In this document: positions 41,747-52,163 of the stretch, piece by piece
Position numbering within the stretch: the first letter of the stretch is position 1
Layout of the letters: each line of letters starts with the position of its first letter
NCBI GenBank assembly: GCA_001632425.1
Contig: KV425551.1
Span: 396,068-460,067, forward strand
Length of the DNA stretch: 64,000 bases
Reading direction: 5' to 3'
DNA from: Neolentinus lepideus HHB14362 ss-1
Lineage: Eukaryota; Basidiomycota; Agaricomycetes; Gloeophyllales; Gloeophyllaceae
Made by a program: the position numbers and the translations under genes
The notes under the pieces: generated by a model
What the model saw: the letters and a program-made list of their open reading frames with translations, nothing else
Database searches by the model: none
What the model was told of the DNA's origin: nothing

Positions 41747-43362
41747 ATGTTGTTCACCGTAACTCCCGCTGTGATGGCCGCTGTAGCCATGGGCTTCGAC
41801 TACGCGAATGCCATCCCAATCCAGCCCTTGGTATGTTTTGTCCTTCTCTTCCTGCAATGATATTGAACTCTCGATCTTGTACTAGGGTCTCGTTGCCCGC
41901 AGCATAGCTTCCAAGGTGTGCCCAAGCAGATCCTGGATTTCTTAGGATTAATAGCTAATTTTGGTTCCAATAGTCTCCCGATGTCATCCTTAAAGACAAC
42001 TTAGAACCCACTGGTTCTATCGTGGCCACTGTTTCCCCCACGGTAAGATTTGCATTATCTCAATCCCTACGTATCATTTATGCTCCGGCCAGGTAACGTC
42101 CTTGTCATATGTCGTCAACGCTGTGACGTCTGCGCCGGTGGCGGTAGTGGTACGTTGATCTAACATATTCGACATTAAATTATCTCACAGCATCTATAGT
42201 CGAGCGTTTCATCTCAAGCAGTCCCGACCACTGTGGCTGTGAGTTGACATTCTTTCGTGATTGGTTATCCCTTCTCATGGGCGTGCTGTAGCTTCAAGGC
42301 CGAGATGAAGGTCTCGTTTCAGGCGTGGTCGATACTGTCGGCCAAGTTGCCAACCCCGTCGTGTCTGCCGCTGGTGGCGTTGTTAACGGCGTAGCATCGA
42401 CCGTTGACGGTGTCACCGGTCTTCGAGTCCGGGATGACGGGCTAGTCTCAGGCGTTGTTGGTACCGTCAACCAAGTTGCCAACCCGGTCCTGTCCGCTGC
42501 AGGAGATGTCGTGAACGGAGTAGCATCCACCGTTGACGGTGCCACCGGTCTGCGTGCTCGCGATGAAGGTCTGGTTTCAGGCGTTGTTAACACTGTTGGA
42601 CAAGTCGCCGATCCGGTTGTTTCTGCTGCAGGCAATGTTGTGAATGGTGTAGCGTCGACTGTCGACGGTGTTACTGGTCTTCGCGCCCGGGACGATGGTC
42701 TCGTTTCAGGTGCCGTTTCCACTGTGGACCAAGTCGCCAACCCGGTCCTGTCCGCTGCAGGCAACGTCGTGAACGGCGCGGCTTCCACTGTCGACGGCGT
42801 CACTGGTCTTCGTGTCAGAGATGACGGTCTCGTCTCTGGCGTCGTTGACAGCGTCGGGCAAGTTGCCAACCCCGTCGTTTCTGCTGTGAACGGCGTTGTT
42901 AGTGGTGCCACATCCACTGTGGATGGTGTGACTGGTCTTCGTGCCAGAGACGATAGCCCTCTTGCTCCTGTGTCCAACGTCGCTAGCACAGTTGAAAGTG
43001 CCACTGCTCCAGCTGTGTCGACGGTCGAGAGTGCTGCTGCTCCCGTTGTCAGCACTGTCGAGGGTGCCGCTGCCCCTGTGGCCAATGCCATCCAGGGTGC
43101 GACTGGTATCCAGGCTCGCCAGGAGAACGCGACCGCGACCGCGACGGACCCTGTCTCTGGTGCCCTCGGAGGTGTTGTGAGCACTGCTGAGGGTGTTGCT
43201 GCACCAGTTGTTTCTGTAGTTGGCGGCGTGGTCAAATCTGTCGAGGGCGTTGCTGGATCAGTGAGTCACAGATATCATGCATCTCTCAGATTGTGTCTGA
43301 CCATGATATCCTTTCAGGCACTCGGCGGTGCTGTAAAGAGGGGCGAGACTGACTGTGCTTAA
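41747..43362 (+). CDS. Putative secreted protein with five exact 43-residue repeats
   Basis: I do not recognise a family. The N-terminus MLFTVTPAVMAAVAMGFDYANA looks like a signal peptide, with possible cleavage after ANA. Several tiny exons follow. Next is a large exon with five tandem 129-bp units (42310-42954), each starting GLVSGV and ending in a charged block such as GLRVRDD or GLRARDE. A second, shorter repeat family (STVESAAAPVV-type, about 11 residues) follows. The end is KRGETDCA after a final intron. The composition is rich in Val, Ala, Gly, Ser and Thr, with few charged residues outside the RxRD blocks. This resembles fungal repetitive surface or protease-processed proteins, but the boundaries lack a classical Lys-Arg site except near the C-terminus. 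A cell-wall or surface role is inference. Confidence 0.75.
42310..42954 (+). repeat. Five tandem 129-bp units (43 codons each)
   Basis: Units begin at 42310, 42439, 42568, 42697 and 42826 with an exact 129-bp period and no indels. Each encodes a stretch like GLVSGVVDTVGQVANPVVSA followed by a VVNGVASTVDGVTG segment and an RxRD block. A sixth unit would start at 42955, but the sequence there (SPLAPVSN) departs. Differences between units are scattered substitutions, many of them silent. Confidence 0.95.
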
Positions 43363-43766
43363 GCTGTAAGAGCTATAGAGGAAGACCACCATACCCTTTG
43401 TATTATACCTCTTACCCTTTTATTAATGCACGCCTGAGCCCCACGGTCAATTGAGTCTGAGACGTGGTAAGAGTGACACTGAAGTCTACTGCGACACAAT
43501 GCCTACTTTCCGTTGTATTTGTGGAGAACCTGAAATGATGTTTTGCGTTCCAGTCGCAATGGCAGAGGGAGATGGGGGCCAATTCGATGTTCTTATTCTG
43601 TAAAGTGTCGACATCCGACCAGGGCAAGCTTTGAAGCTAGAATGTAATGTAATGCTGTTTGGCACACGCAACATTAAGATTCTTGTTCTGCATAGGTCTT
43701 ATGAGACATGTTTCCTAAACTTATCAGACGAGCATCGACCGTAAATATAGGAGCTTCCGTATTGTT
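43363..43766. other. Convergent 3' intergenic
   Basis: This 404-bp stretch lies between two converging genes and is likely to hold their 3' UTRs. Nothing else is supported. Confidence 0.55.
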
Positions 43767-45628
43767 CTAGAGATGCTGCTGAGTCCGCTTTTGATCACAA
43801 AGTTCGACAACGCGCTTCGATTCCTCGATCATCGCGTTCACTATTAAAATATGTCAGATACCTGACACAAGGCATTCCCGCCGAGAGAAAGACAAACCAT
43901 TCTGCTGATACTCGGCTTGCTTCTCTTCCAAGACATCATAGTTGGTCCGTATGCGCTCTTCTAATCCTCGCATCATGTCTTCACTAAGGCGAAGTCGTTC
44001 CACTTCACGTTGTAGTCTAGCCAATCCGTCCGAAATATGTTGTCGCATGCCCCTGATTTCACTTATCTGGACCTGATATGAGGCTTTGATCTCTTCGACT
44101 TCGTTACCTAGGACGCAGTCAATATATATGACTTCATAACAGAGGCTGAAGTACTAATCTGACCTGTACCCTCCAAGTTCGCTATTGCGTCTTCATATTT
44201 CGCAACTTGCTCGAGCCAGTCACGATCCATGGCCCACGCGACGCTCTTGACACTGCCATTACTGAACCTGCTCAAGCCATTTGCCCCCTTCAAGCTACTT
44301 CTGCGCCGAGAAATGCCTCGATGGGCTAGAGGGTCCGTCAAGGGTGCCGCGATGTCCACGGGAACGGGCTCGCCAGGAGGATTGGGGATCTCAGGTATAG
44401 GCATTTGAGTCGTCTCGGGTATAGGCATCTGAATCGTTTCTGGCCGGGGGATCTGAAGAATAAAGTCGTCAGAGGCGTAAAGGTCAGCAGAGTTCAGTTC
44501 TTCATGGATGGGGGAGAGGCGGTGGTGAACGTACGTCAATCCTTTCTGGGTAAGACTCTACGTGAGGAGGAGGCGGCGGAGGCAGCGGAGTGGGCGACCG
44601 CTCGGGTTCCGCGTATTCATACTCCTGGGTAGGAGGGATGCCTTCTTCAACATAGCTCAAAGCCTCGGACATTGGTCGCGGTGTTCCCGTTCGGGTAGAA
44701 TAGCGAACAGAGGACCGCTGCGACCTCGGGGCAGTCTTTGGAGCAGTAACTTGAGATACAGGCCGGCCCTGAGCAGCGCGGCGTTCGCGACACATGTCAC
44801 AATCACAAGGTGCTGGTTTAGGTCGCGTTTCCACAACCGAAGAAGAACGCACGGGTGGGGCATCATCCTCTACTATTGGGATCCGTTCTTCCCTAAACCA
44901 CTTCTCCAGCTCCTTGAGCCTGAAGTCAGGAGGCGCGTGGAGGGTCTTGAATGTCACCGACTGCTTGGGAGGCGCAACGCGCGCAAGCCGCATACATTTG
45001 CGGATCATGCGCTCCTTGAGATGGCGAATCCGCATGATGAGCTCCCAATTCGCGGTCCTGCCCTTGGCAAGCTCGGCCTGTTCTCTTCTGATAAGATTTG
45101 CATAGAGCAAGGCTGTTCTAGGAGGAAGTAGAACCTAGAGAGACGTGCACAAAAGATCAGGTAGCGATGTCAATTTCACGGATGCACACGCACTTTGAGT
45201 TCATTCGGGGTATCTGTACACTGCAGGTAGCGCCATCCAGACCTCGTAGTGCTCTCGTAAGATTCCAATTGACCTCTGACGGGGTTCGTCTGGAGGTAGT
45301 TTCCAGGGATGGCTTGCCTGCTCATAGCGGTATCGTCGCAAACGTCGGTAGTACACGAGGGAGGTGAGCAAGATGACAGCCAACGCTGGATAATAAGCGT
45401 CCTCGAGGCTGTTGATGCATTGTTCTCCACGGAAGCCTTTACATACTGGTCGCACAAAAAGGGCAATTCAGGCCAACACGTTTCTTTCTTTGAGGACGTC
45501 GGATGGTGATCAGGGCTAGGCGCTGTTCGGTCGACACGAGGCGGAGCGCTGGCAGACAAGGGAGTCACATTAATTCCTCGTAATGCCTTGGGACCAACTC
45601 CAGGGGGGCGGAACGAAGATTTGCGCAT
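43767..45628 (-). CDS. Single-pass membrane protein with coiled coil, function unknown
   Basis: I do not recognise this protein. The model starts at ATG 45628 (MRKSSFRPPGVGPKALRG) and has one membrane segment (YYPALAVILLTSLVYYRRL, about 45390-45335). RYRYEQASHPWKLPPDEPRQ follows, then an arginine-rich helical region (ANLIRREQAELAKGRT, RIRHLKERMIRKCMRLARV). A Cys cluster, CDCDMCRERR, lies near 44800. Then come a Pro-rich region, a repeated MPIPET/MPIPEI element, and a C-terminal coiled coil (ISDGLARLQREVERLRLSED, then LEERIRTNYDVLEEKQAEYQ). It ends in KRTQQHL. The layout of one helix, a linker and a coiled coil suggests an organelle-membrane tether or scaffold, which is inference. Exon joins between about 44500 and 44100 are moderately certain. 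Confidence 0.7.
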
Positions 45629-46126
45629 ACACCAACTCAGTCACAACACTGCAGTAGTACTGACGATTACGAGTACGGCATGATGATCCATCTCCCCTTT
45701 CACCCAGGATACAATTTATGGACTGAAGCCTTTCAATCACACAAGGAAGGTGAAGTTAGCGGAGAACTGCAGCGCTTGAGTAGCAATATATTCGAGTACC
45801 GGAAGGTCTGGCATACACACGTCCGGCTCCTTCCTCACAACAAAGCTAAAGATCGACAATCCAGTCTATAGATCTGCCACGCACGTTTGGTCCAACCCTG
45901 CCTTGCTGGATGCCGGTCCCGCCACGGTCGCAGAGGTACAAGCCAGCACCTGCAGCCGATATCGATGTAGCACGAGAGTAACTTCGCGGTGAAGCATTCC
46001 AATACTGAATATTGGACCGTTGTGGCGGTGTGGGAAGGCACCGGTAGTCGGGAATCACATCCACGGTGCCCCGCATTGCCATCCTCAGGCTTGCTACCTT
46101 TCCTCCGTGTTGCCTATAACTTGTCC
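45629..46126. other. Divergent intergenic, upstream of PEX16
   Basis: This 498-bp stretch separates the coiled-coil membrane protein gene (minus) from PEX16 (plus). I see no supported gene or repeat. Confidence 0.5.
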
Positions 46127-47501
46127 ATGTCCTCTGTACTCGCTCGATACGAGTCCTTCCTTATCCACAACGTATCAACAATCTCTAGTCTCGAGTCCAG
46201 TATAAGGTCACTGTCATGGTTCTTGCCGGGGAGATTCAAGGATGCTGAGCTGGCTTCGGAAGCTCGTCAGTAATGATCGCTGTTTCGTGTGCCTTCTCTA
46301 ACAGAACCGTAGTTGTATCACTACTCAATACACTAAGCTTATACCATGATACCTTGCTGGCTCGGATTGTCCACAACGACCCCAAACACAAGCCGCTCAT
46401 CCCATCTTCACTGCACTCACGCTACACACGAGCTTGGTGTGATCGGGATAGTCGGTACAAATGGGCTGCAAGGGCGCTCCAGTTGATTCGATTTGTCGAG
46501 CTTGTCGTCGAGATGGGCCTCAGACGGAAGACGTCCACCAAGACCAAATGGCGGTGTATAGTCCTGTTGGAGTCGATCAAGTGAGATTCAGTCAGACAAC
46601 TGACTCCTGATATCAATTTACCCTTACTACCAGGGCCATCCTGCGCCTTGTTCTTCTTCGAGTCACCCGTCGACCTTTAGTTTCTCCTTCAATCCCCGAA
46701 AGGGAGTTCGATCCGTCTACGCTCCCGCCCTCCAACACTACCTCCCCAACCCTTGCTCCGTCCTCTCCCCGCTCGTCCCCGCCTTCTACCCCCGACCACC
46801 TCAAAAACAACCACGCTTCTATTCCTCCTCACTCTCTCCTCACCACTCCTCCTCCCTTATCCATGCCCTCGCCCGTTGAAGACTACCTGCTTCCCAAGGC
46901 CCTGACCGTATCTTCCGTGAAGGCGCCGACATCGCTCATCAAGACTTTATCCAGTCCCAAGGATTGGCTTGCAGAAGTTATCTATACCTTGCGACCGCTG
47001 ATTTATGGTAATAACCCCTTCCCTTCACATCGCAGACCATTGTCCTTACCTCATATTGCCGCACCATTCAGCTATATTACTTTCCAGAGATCCCCACTCT
47101 AATCAGCCCTTGATGACGGCAATCATGATTGAGATTCTCTCTCGAAACCTCCGCAGGTCGCCGTCACCCTCGTCAGAATTGGAGCGCTCTGAATACGCGC
47201 GGAGAGACAGGGATATCCTCTGGTACCTGTTCCGCGGTTCGATATGGCGGGAGTTCACGAGGCACGTTGACCGATATTTGATGGTCTAACACTAGTTTGA
47301 TGTATAATTGATTCTAGACCGAAGCTCGAAGCGTTCGCAGACAAGACCGCCCACATCCCCCTAGTAAATCTGTTTGGCTCTGTTGTCCAAGCTTGGATTC
47401 CCTTGATCAATGAGTATTATTATTGTAAGTTGCCGTCCGTAGAACTCTATGAATCGACGTTGACTGGTGGCTCTCCCATCTTTTCAGACACTGCACCTTA
47501 A
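46127..47501 (+). CDS. PEX16: Peroxisomal membrane protein Pex16
   Basis: Pex16 is an ER/peroxisome membrane protein that helps recruit Pex3 and insert peroxisomal membrane proteins. The start at 46127 gives SSVLARYESFLIHNVSTIS, followed by SSIRSLSWFLPGRFKDAELA and SEALSSLLNTLSLYHDTLLA. Next are YKWAARALQLIRFVELVVEM and KWRCIVLLESIKAILRLVLL, then a Ser/Pro-rich insertion of roughly 80 residues (about 46660-46870), long for the family. The C-terminal half has WLAEVIYTLRPLIYALM, RDILWYLFRGSIWREFTRPK and VVQAWIPLINEYYYYTAP. Four short introns are needed, the last leaving only a few codons in the final exon. The assignment rests on the ordered Pex16 blocks and is firm. Confidence 0.93.
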
Positions 47502-47854
47502 CCCAGCGCTGTTGTTTGTGTAGGACTGGGTTGCGCGGAGTAAGGGTCGTCGCTACTCTGGGTGTAATCGTATCGCCTGTCTCTCGTTCATATGTATTAT
47601 GCTACATCGCTCTCTCAGATGCTTGATAATCTTAGACTCGGGATCTATTGTCAGTCCACTCACGACTTCGCTGTCCTGCGTAAATGCTTCTGACCCTTCC
47701 ATGTCATCATGACTTCAGCGCTTTGAGTAGTCCGTATCTTTTCGGTCCGTTGCTTGGAAGTCACAGGGAAGCGAAATGACTCCATTGTGAATTTATAGCC
47801 GGAAGTGTCTGAACTTTTACTCCACTTCGTCGTGAACTACTAGCACTGATCAGG
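47502..47854. other. Intergenic between PEX16 and the cupin gene
   Basis: This 353-bp stretch contains no supported feature. Confidence 0.5.
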
Positions 47855-48622
47855 ATGGCCTCCTCAAGCTCATCGGTCCTCTCGGATTTGCGCCGCGTCG
47901 TGACTGCTCACGACGCTGGGGGAGCTGCTGTCATCCAGACTGATGCAGCGATCCCCTCCCAGGTCGGGCTCTGTCATGTTATGCAGGAACATTATGCTGA
48001 TAAAGTGACGGCCCATTAATGGTTTCAGACAATAGGCGACTTTGAGGGCTTCAGGGTGGGCACAATATGGGCATCCACGCCTATACCCTGCAAAGATAAT
48101 AACCTCCCGTAGATTTGCACGCTATTCTCTAGATGTTCAGGCGACGTTTAACACGGCCGGTCTTGCAGTGAAGACGGTGTGTCGAGATATGTCGGGAATG
48201 GTCTTGTCGTCCCGAATGGTTCAGGATTCCGCTACACTGACCTCGGTCCTGGGGGGATCACGCCCATGGTACGTCCTCACTGAATATTACCTTATCAACG
48301 ATGCCCAGTCTAATCCCTGATCTCATCCGATTAGCATCGAACGAGCTCGGTTGACTACAATGTCCTCGGCACGCTTTTCCCTTCCAATCTTTGTTTCTAG
48401 TATTCATCATCATCATGGCCAGTTCAAGGCGAGCTGACCCTTATATTGGAAGACGGCACTGAGACGCACCTCAAGAACCCCGGCGACGTCATCATACAGA
48501 AGGGAACGAACCACGCTTGGCGCAACCCCTGTAAGAGCTGGACACGATGGGTCAGTGTAATTATCGATGCGGAACCTGCGACAGTTGGGGGTGAGCCTCT
48601 GGCGGATATCTTGCCCATGTAA
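47855..48622 (+). CDS. Cupin-domain protein
   Basis: This is a small single-domain cupin of about 180 residues. After joining exons it reads TIGDFEGFRVGTIWASTPIP, then VVPNGSGFRYTDLGPGGITP and MHRTSSVDYNVLVSGELTL. The second cupin motif follows as LKNPGDVIIQKGTNHAWRNP, then WTRWVSVIIDAEP. HRT at motif 1 and NHAW at motif 2 supply the usual metal-binding histidines. Close relatives occur in many fungi, often beside oxidoreductase or secondary-metabolism genes. The reaction is unknown. A short-chain dehydrogenase and a ketol-acid reductoisomerase-like gene lie next to it. The stop is the TAA at 48620-48622. The start ATG at 47855 is followed by SSSSSVLSDLRRV-type residues. Confidence 0.82.
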
Positions 48623-49187
48623 GCGAGAGTCATGATGCAGCTTCAGTTGGCTGGGTGACCTGTGTGGTGTGGTGGTAGGGTTCGGGTAATCTGGGAAGTG
48701 TAAATTACTTACGAAATGGGCCGGTAAATTTGGTCAGGCCCGTAGGGAGGGTGTAAAATTGGGAATACTGGTCTGGGGCCGACACAAGCTCATGATACAA
48801 TGATCCAAGGGGGGGAGGGGGTAGTAGTTATCATAGACCTCCCTGTGATCACTCTAAAGTATAACGCACACCTCGGGCCACCTGCATGGTACAAGGCGAC
48901 TGGTAGCTGCGCCACATGCGTATTTGAGCACGAGCAGACGGTACGTCGCAAATTTCAATGTACTCTCGTACGAGTTCATTGATCATGGTGGAGAACCGCT
49001 ATGAACCTCTCCTGTGTATATATCTTCAGGATTCGCCTGATGCCGTCCCTTTTCATCATTATGACTGACTATTTGCTTTGGGTACAACTTGTACTCACTG
49101 TAGTAGCCGATCAACTTTCAGCCCAAATTACAACTAACTTACAATTCCGAAGGTATGATTTGTTAATTGCTCATACAGTCGCTGGAA
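48623..49187. other. Convergent intergenic, cupin and dehydrogenase 3' ends
   Basis: This 565-bp stretch lies between the converging cupin and dehydrogenase genes. Short frames in it have no recognisable content. Confidence 0.5.
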
Positions 49188-50259
49188 TTACTGCAGATTG
49201 ACAAACAATCCGCCGTCCACCAATAATGATGCTCCCGTCACGTATTTCGCCAAGTCACTGGCGAGGAAGACCGCTGGACCAGCGACATCATCAGGAGCTG
49301 GGAGTAATCATTACATAGGTTAATTTAGGTCTGCCTCAGTTCATCGGCTAAGTGCTTACCACCCAGTCTTCGCAAACACGTCCGCTTGATCATACCCTCA
49401 CGCTTCGCAACATCCGACAAGTCATCCTTATTGATATCAGTTGCGATAGTACCAGGCAGGATTGCGTTCGCCCGGATGTTATACGGGCCAAGCGCCACCG
49501 CGCAACTCTGCATCAAGGACAAGATGGCTGCCTTCGTGGGTGTATAATGACTATGATATCTTCCTTTGGAACTTGTGAGGCATTTCTAGAACAATCATGT
49601 GTACATACACTTGTTGCCCACCACCGACAAGAGCCGAAATGGAGGATATGCCAATAATAGAGCCCCCTTGAGGCGTCTGGTTTCTCATCTGATTTGCTAC
49701 TCCTGATAATAAATAGAGCATCGGCATCGACTCATAGTAAGAATTCTAATAAAATTCACTCTGCGTGATGTAGAAGGAGCCGTCGAGATTGACTGATCTT
49801 GTGCGCTCCCAGATAGATAGAGGCGTGGACAGGAAATCCCAGAAGGGACAGATACCAGCATTGCTGATCAATACATCTACGCAGAGCATGTTAATACATT
49901 CGAACTTGGTTAACAGATCGTCGGCGCAAGGGAGCTCACCTATACGTCCCACGAACTTAACTCCCTCCTCGACGACCTAAAGGACGTTCAAACATGAAGG
50001 TAGGACATAGATGAATGAGTACCTTGTTGGAGGTTTCGGGGTCCGCGATATCGCCCGGGACAGCCACAATTGTGGTGTTCGCGTTGATAGCCACAATTTC
50101 CTGCTTTAGTGACTCAATCTCATTCTGAGTCTCCGAGTCTCCGTAGAAATGCAAAATCAAGCCAGTAGCGCCATGTTTGACGCACTCTAAAGCGCAGCCG
50201 CGTCCGATACCTCTGGAGGCCCCGGTTATGCAGACGACCTTGCCTTGGAGCAGCGACAT
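49188..50259 (-). CDS. Short-chain dehydrogenase/reductase (classical SDR)
   Basis: This is an NAD(P)-dependent oxidoreductase of the classical SDR family, about 260 residues. The Rossmann motif is [18 protein letters not shown] (TGxxxGIG), followed by [18 protein letters not shown] and the NAG motif in [26 protein letters not shown], the catalytic serine in [14 protein letters not shown] and the YxxxK pair in [15 protein letters not shown] come next, then [15 protein letters not shown]. The C-terminus is [20 protein letters not shown], ending DGGLFVNLQ. All four catalytic-tetrad positions are present. Fungal L-rhamnose-1-dehydrogenases look similar, but the substrate cannot be decided from motifs. 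The gene is divergent from the ketol-acid reductoisomerase-like gene, 310 bp away. Confidence 0.9.
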
Positions 50260-50569
50260 TCTACCGAGAGCGACAGTAATGCCGTTCGTTCACAGCAACG
50301 CACGTATCGCTGAGGTTCATCTCTGCCTTGAAATAACTGAAGGGACTCCGGGAAACCGTCTGAATTCGCAAGGGTCACGAGCTATGTCAGAACTTGACGG
50401 CCCGTAAGCACCGGTACTTAGTTCGTCACAGGGACTATGGTGAAGGCCATCTTCATCTCAGTCCAAAGTCTTATTCACACTCTGCAATCTATTCTGCTGC
50501 ACACATAAAAAGCTCGGGGCATGTGAACCCAGGCGACCAAGCTTCGTTTCCCTCGTCTTCCCTTTCTCC
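50260..50569. other. Divergent promoter region, SDR and KARI-like genes
   Basis: This 310-bp stretch separates the divergent starts of the SDR and the reductoisomerase-like gene. I see no clear TATA box or palindrome to report. Confidence 0.45.
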
Positions 50570-51958
50570 ATGGTTTCTGCCAAGATGTTAGTTGTTCTGG
50601 TCCTGTACATGACCGATGCTAATATCTTCATAGCTACTACGACCAGGATGCGGACCTGACCGTCCTCGACGGCAAGACTATCGTTTTCCTGGGGTAGTGA
50701 TGGGTCATCTTTCTCCACGTCCGTAGCTTACAGATACCGCCCAGCTTCGGTAATCAGGGTGCTGCACAAGCACAGAACCTGAGGGACACTGGCATCCCAA
50801 ATGATAATATAATCATTGCAAACCGAGAGGACTCTTACGCTGAGGACGCTAAATTGAAAGGATTCAACGTCCAGCACGACTTCAGCAAGGCCGCACAAGT
50901 TGCTGATGGTAAGCCTCATCACCGCAAATGCCCATAATCATCTAACGTCTCCTGTAGTTGTCTTTCTGCTTATTCCTGATCAGGTTCAACCTCGTATCTT
51001 CAACGAGATTTTCGCTCCGAAGCTGAAGGATAACGTTGCTATCTGTGTCGCCAGCGGCTACAACGTATTCTTTAAGCTCTTGAAGTTCAAGCGCAGCCAG
51101 GATGTCGTTATGGTCGCGCCAAGGTAACATACCTTCAAAGCCCTTTGCTTTCTTGTGTTGACGGATGATCTACGTCTTAGGATGATCGGATCCTCTGTAC
51201 GCTCTTTATACCAGAAGGGGAAGGGCTTCCCGTGCTTCGTCTCTGCTGAGCAGGACGGTACTGGAAATGCTTTGAAAATTGCCCTGGCACTTTCTCGAGG
51301 AATCGGAGCGACGAAGCTCGGTGCCATCTCATCTTCGGTATACGAAGAGACTGCGATGGACCTCATGGCTGAGCAGGCCCTGTGGCCCAATATTATCATG
51401 CTCTTCCGGTATGAGTCAGTCTATCGCGAGGATTCTTGATTGACACACCGCGACAGTGAGGGCTTCAATGTCTTGAAGGAGGCCGGTTGCTCGGATGAGG
51501 CACTATGTTACGAGATGTAACGTCGCTCGTGATCCTTTTCTTCGGGTGCTCACAGTTTGTATCAAGGTGGATGTCTAAGGAGCCTGCGGAAATCTTCGAG
51601 GCAGCGGCGGACGAGGGTTTTGTCACTCAACTGAAGCACCACTCCACTGTGTCACAGTACGGTCAGCTCAGCGGTGCGTTGAAGCTTGATGGTATTGCTG
51701 CACGCGAGCACTTCAAGAACATCCTCTACAACCAGGTATTTTTAATCTCTTATCCTTAATGTAACCCAACTAATTCGAATTATTCTTCAGATCCTCAATG
51801 GGAAATTCACCAAGGAATTCTCTCAAATCGAGGCAGATTTGGAGAAGGACGGTTTGGACAACCCGGTCAACCAGTTATACGCCAAAGCTGAGGAGATGGA
51901 GCTCGCGCAGGCTGAAGCTAGGGTGCGGAGTAGGTTGGCTGACATGCTCAAACAATAG
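50570..51958 (+). CDS. Ketol-acid reductoisomerase-like protein with altered active-site motifs
   Basis: True ketol-acid reductoisomerases make dihydroxy acids for valine and isoleucine. The fold here is clear. The N-terminal Rossmann domain reads DGKTIVFLGFGNQGAAQAQN, then IIIANREDSYAEDAKLKGF and VVFLLIPDQVQPRIF. VRSLYQKGKGFPCFVSAEQD, then LALSRGIGATKLGA and EETAMDLMAEQALWP, lead into a KARI-type helical C-terminus that ends RSRLADMLKQ. The positions normally reading HGFN and APKxPG are here SGYN and APRMIG, so the usual active-site His and Lys are missing. The Asp/Glu metal motif DxxxE is kept (DLMAE). There is no mitochondrial presequence, unlike fungal Ilv5. It is about 345 residues. It is likely a cytosolic paralogue with a different or lost reaction; this is inference. 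Confidence 0.83.
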
Positions 51959-52163
51959 AGGATCCCATAGAACTTGAAATGTACTAAGAGCGATATGTAT
52001 TATAGAAACTATCTTGGATGCGAAATTTCTGTTGACTTCGGAATGATGTGAAAGTAGTTGCAGGTGGCCAAATAAAGGCAAACACGCTGAGATTCTGCAC
52101 CGCGTTCAGGGTGCGGTAGCACCTGCTAGTGGAACTTGACTCTTGCGACGCTCGTGGGGAACA

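Noticed and set aside
42294..43235. 313-codon minus-strand frame across the 43-residue repeats
   Set aside because: The repeats keep the antisense frame open. It has no signal, no domains and only Thr/Pro/Ala-rich low complexity.
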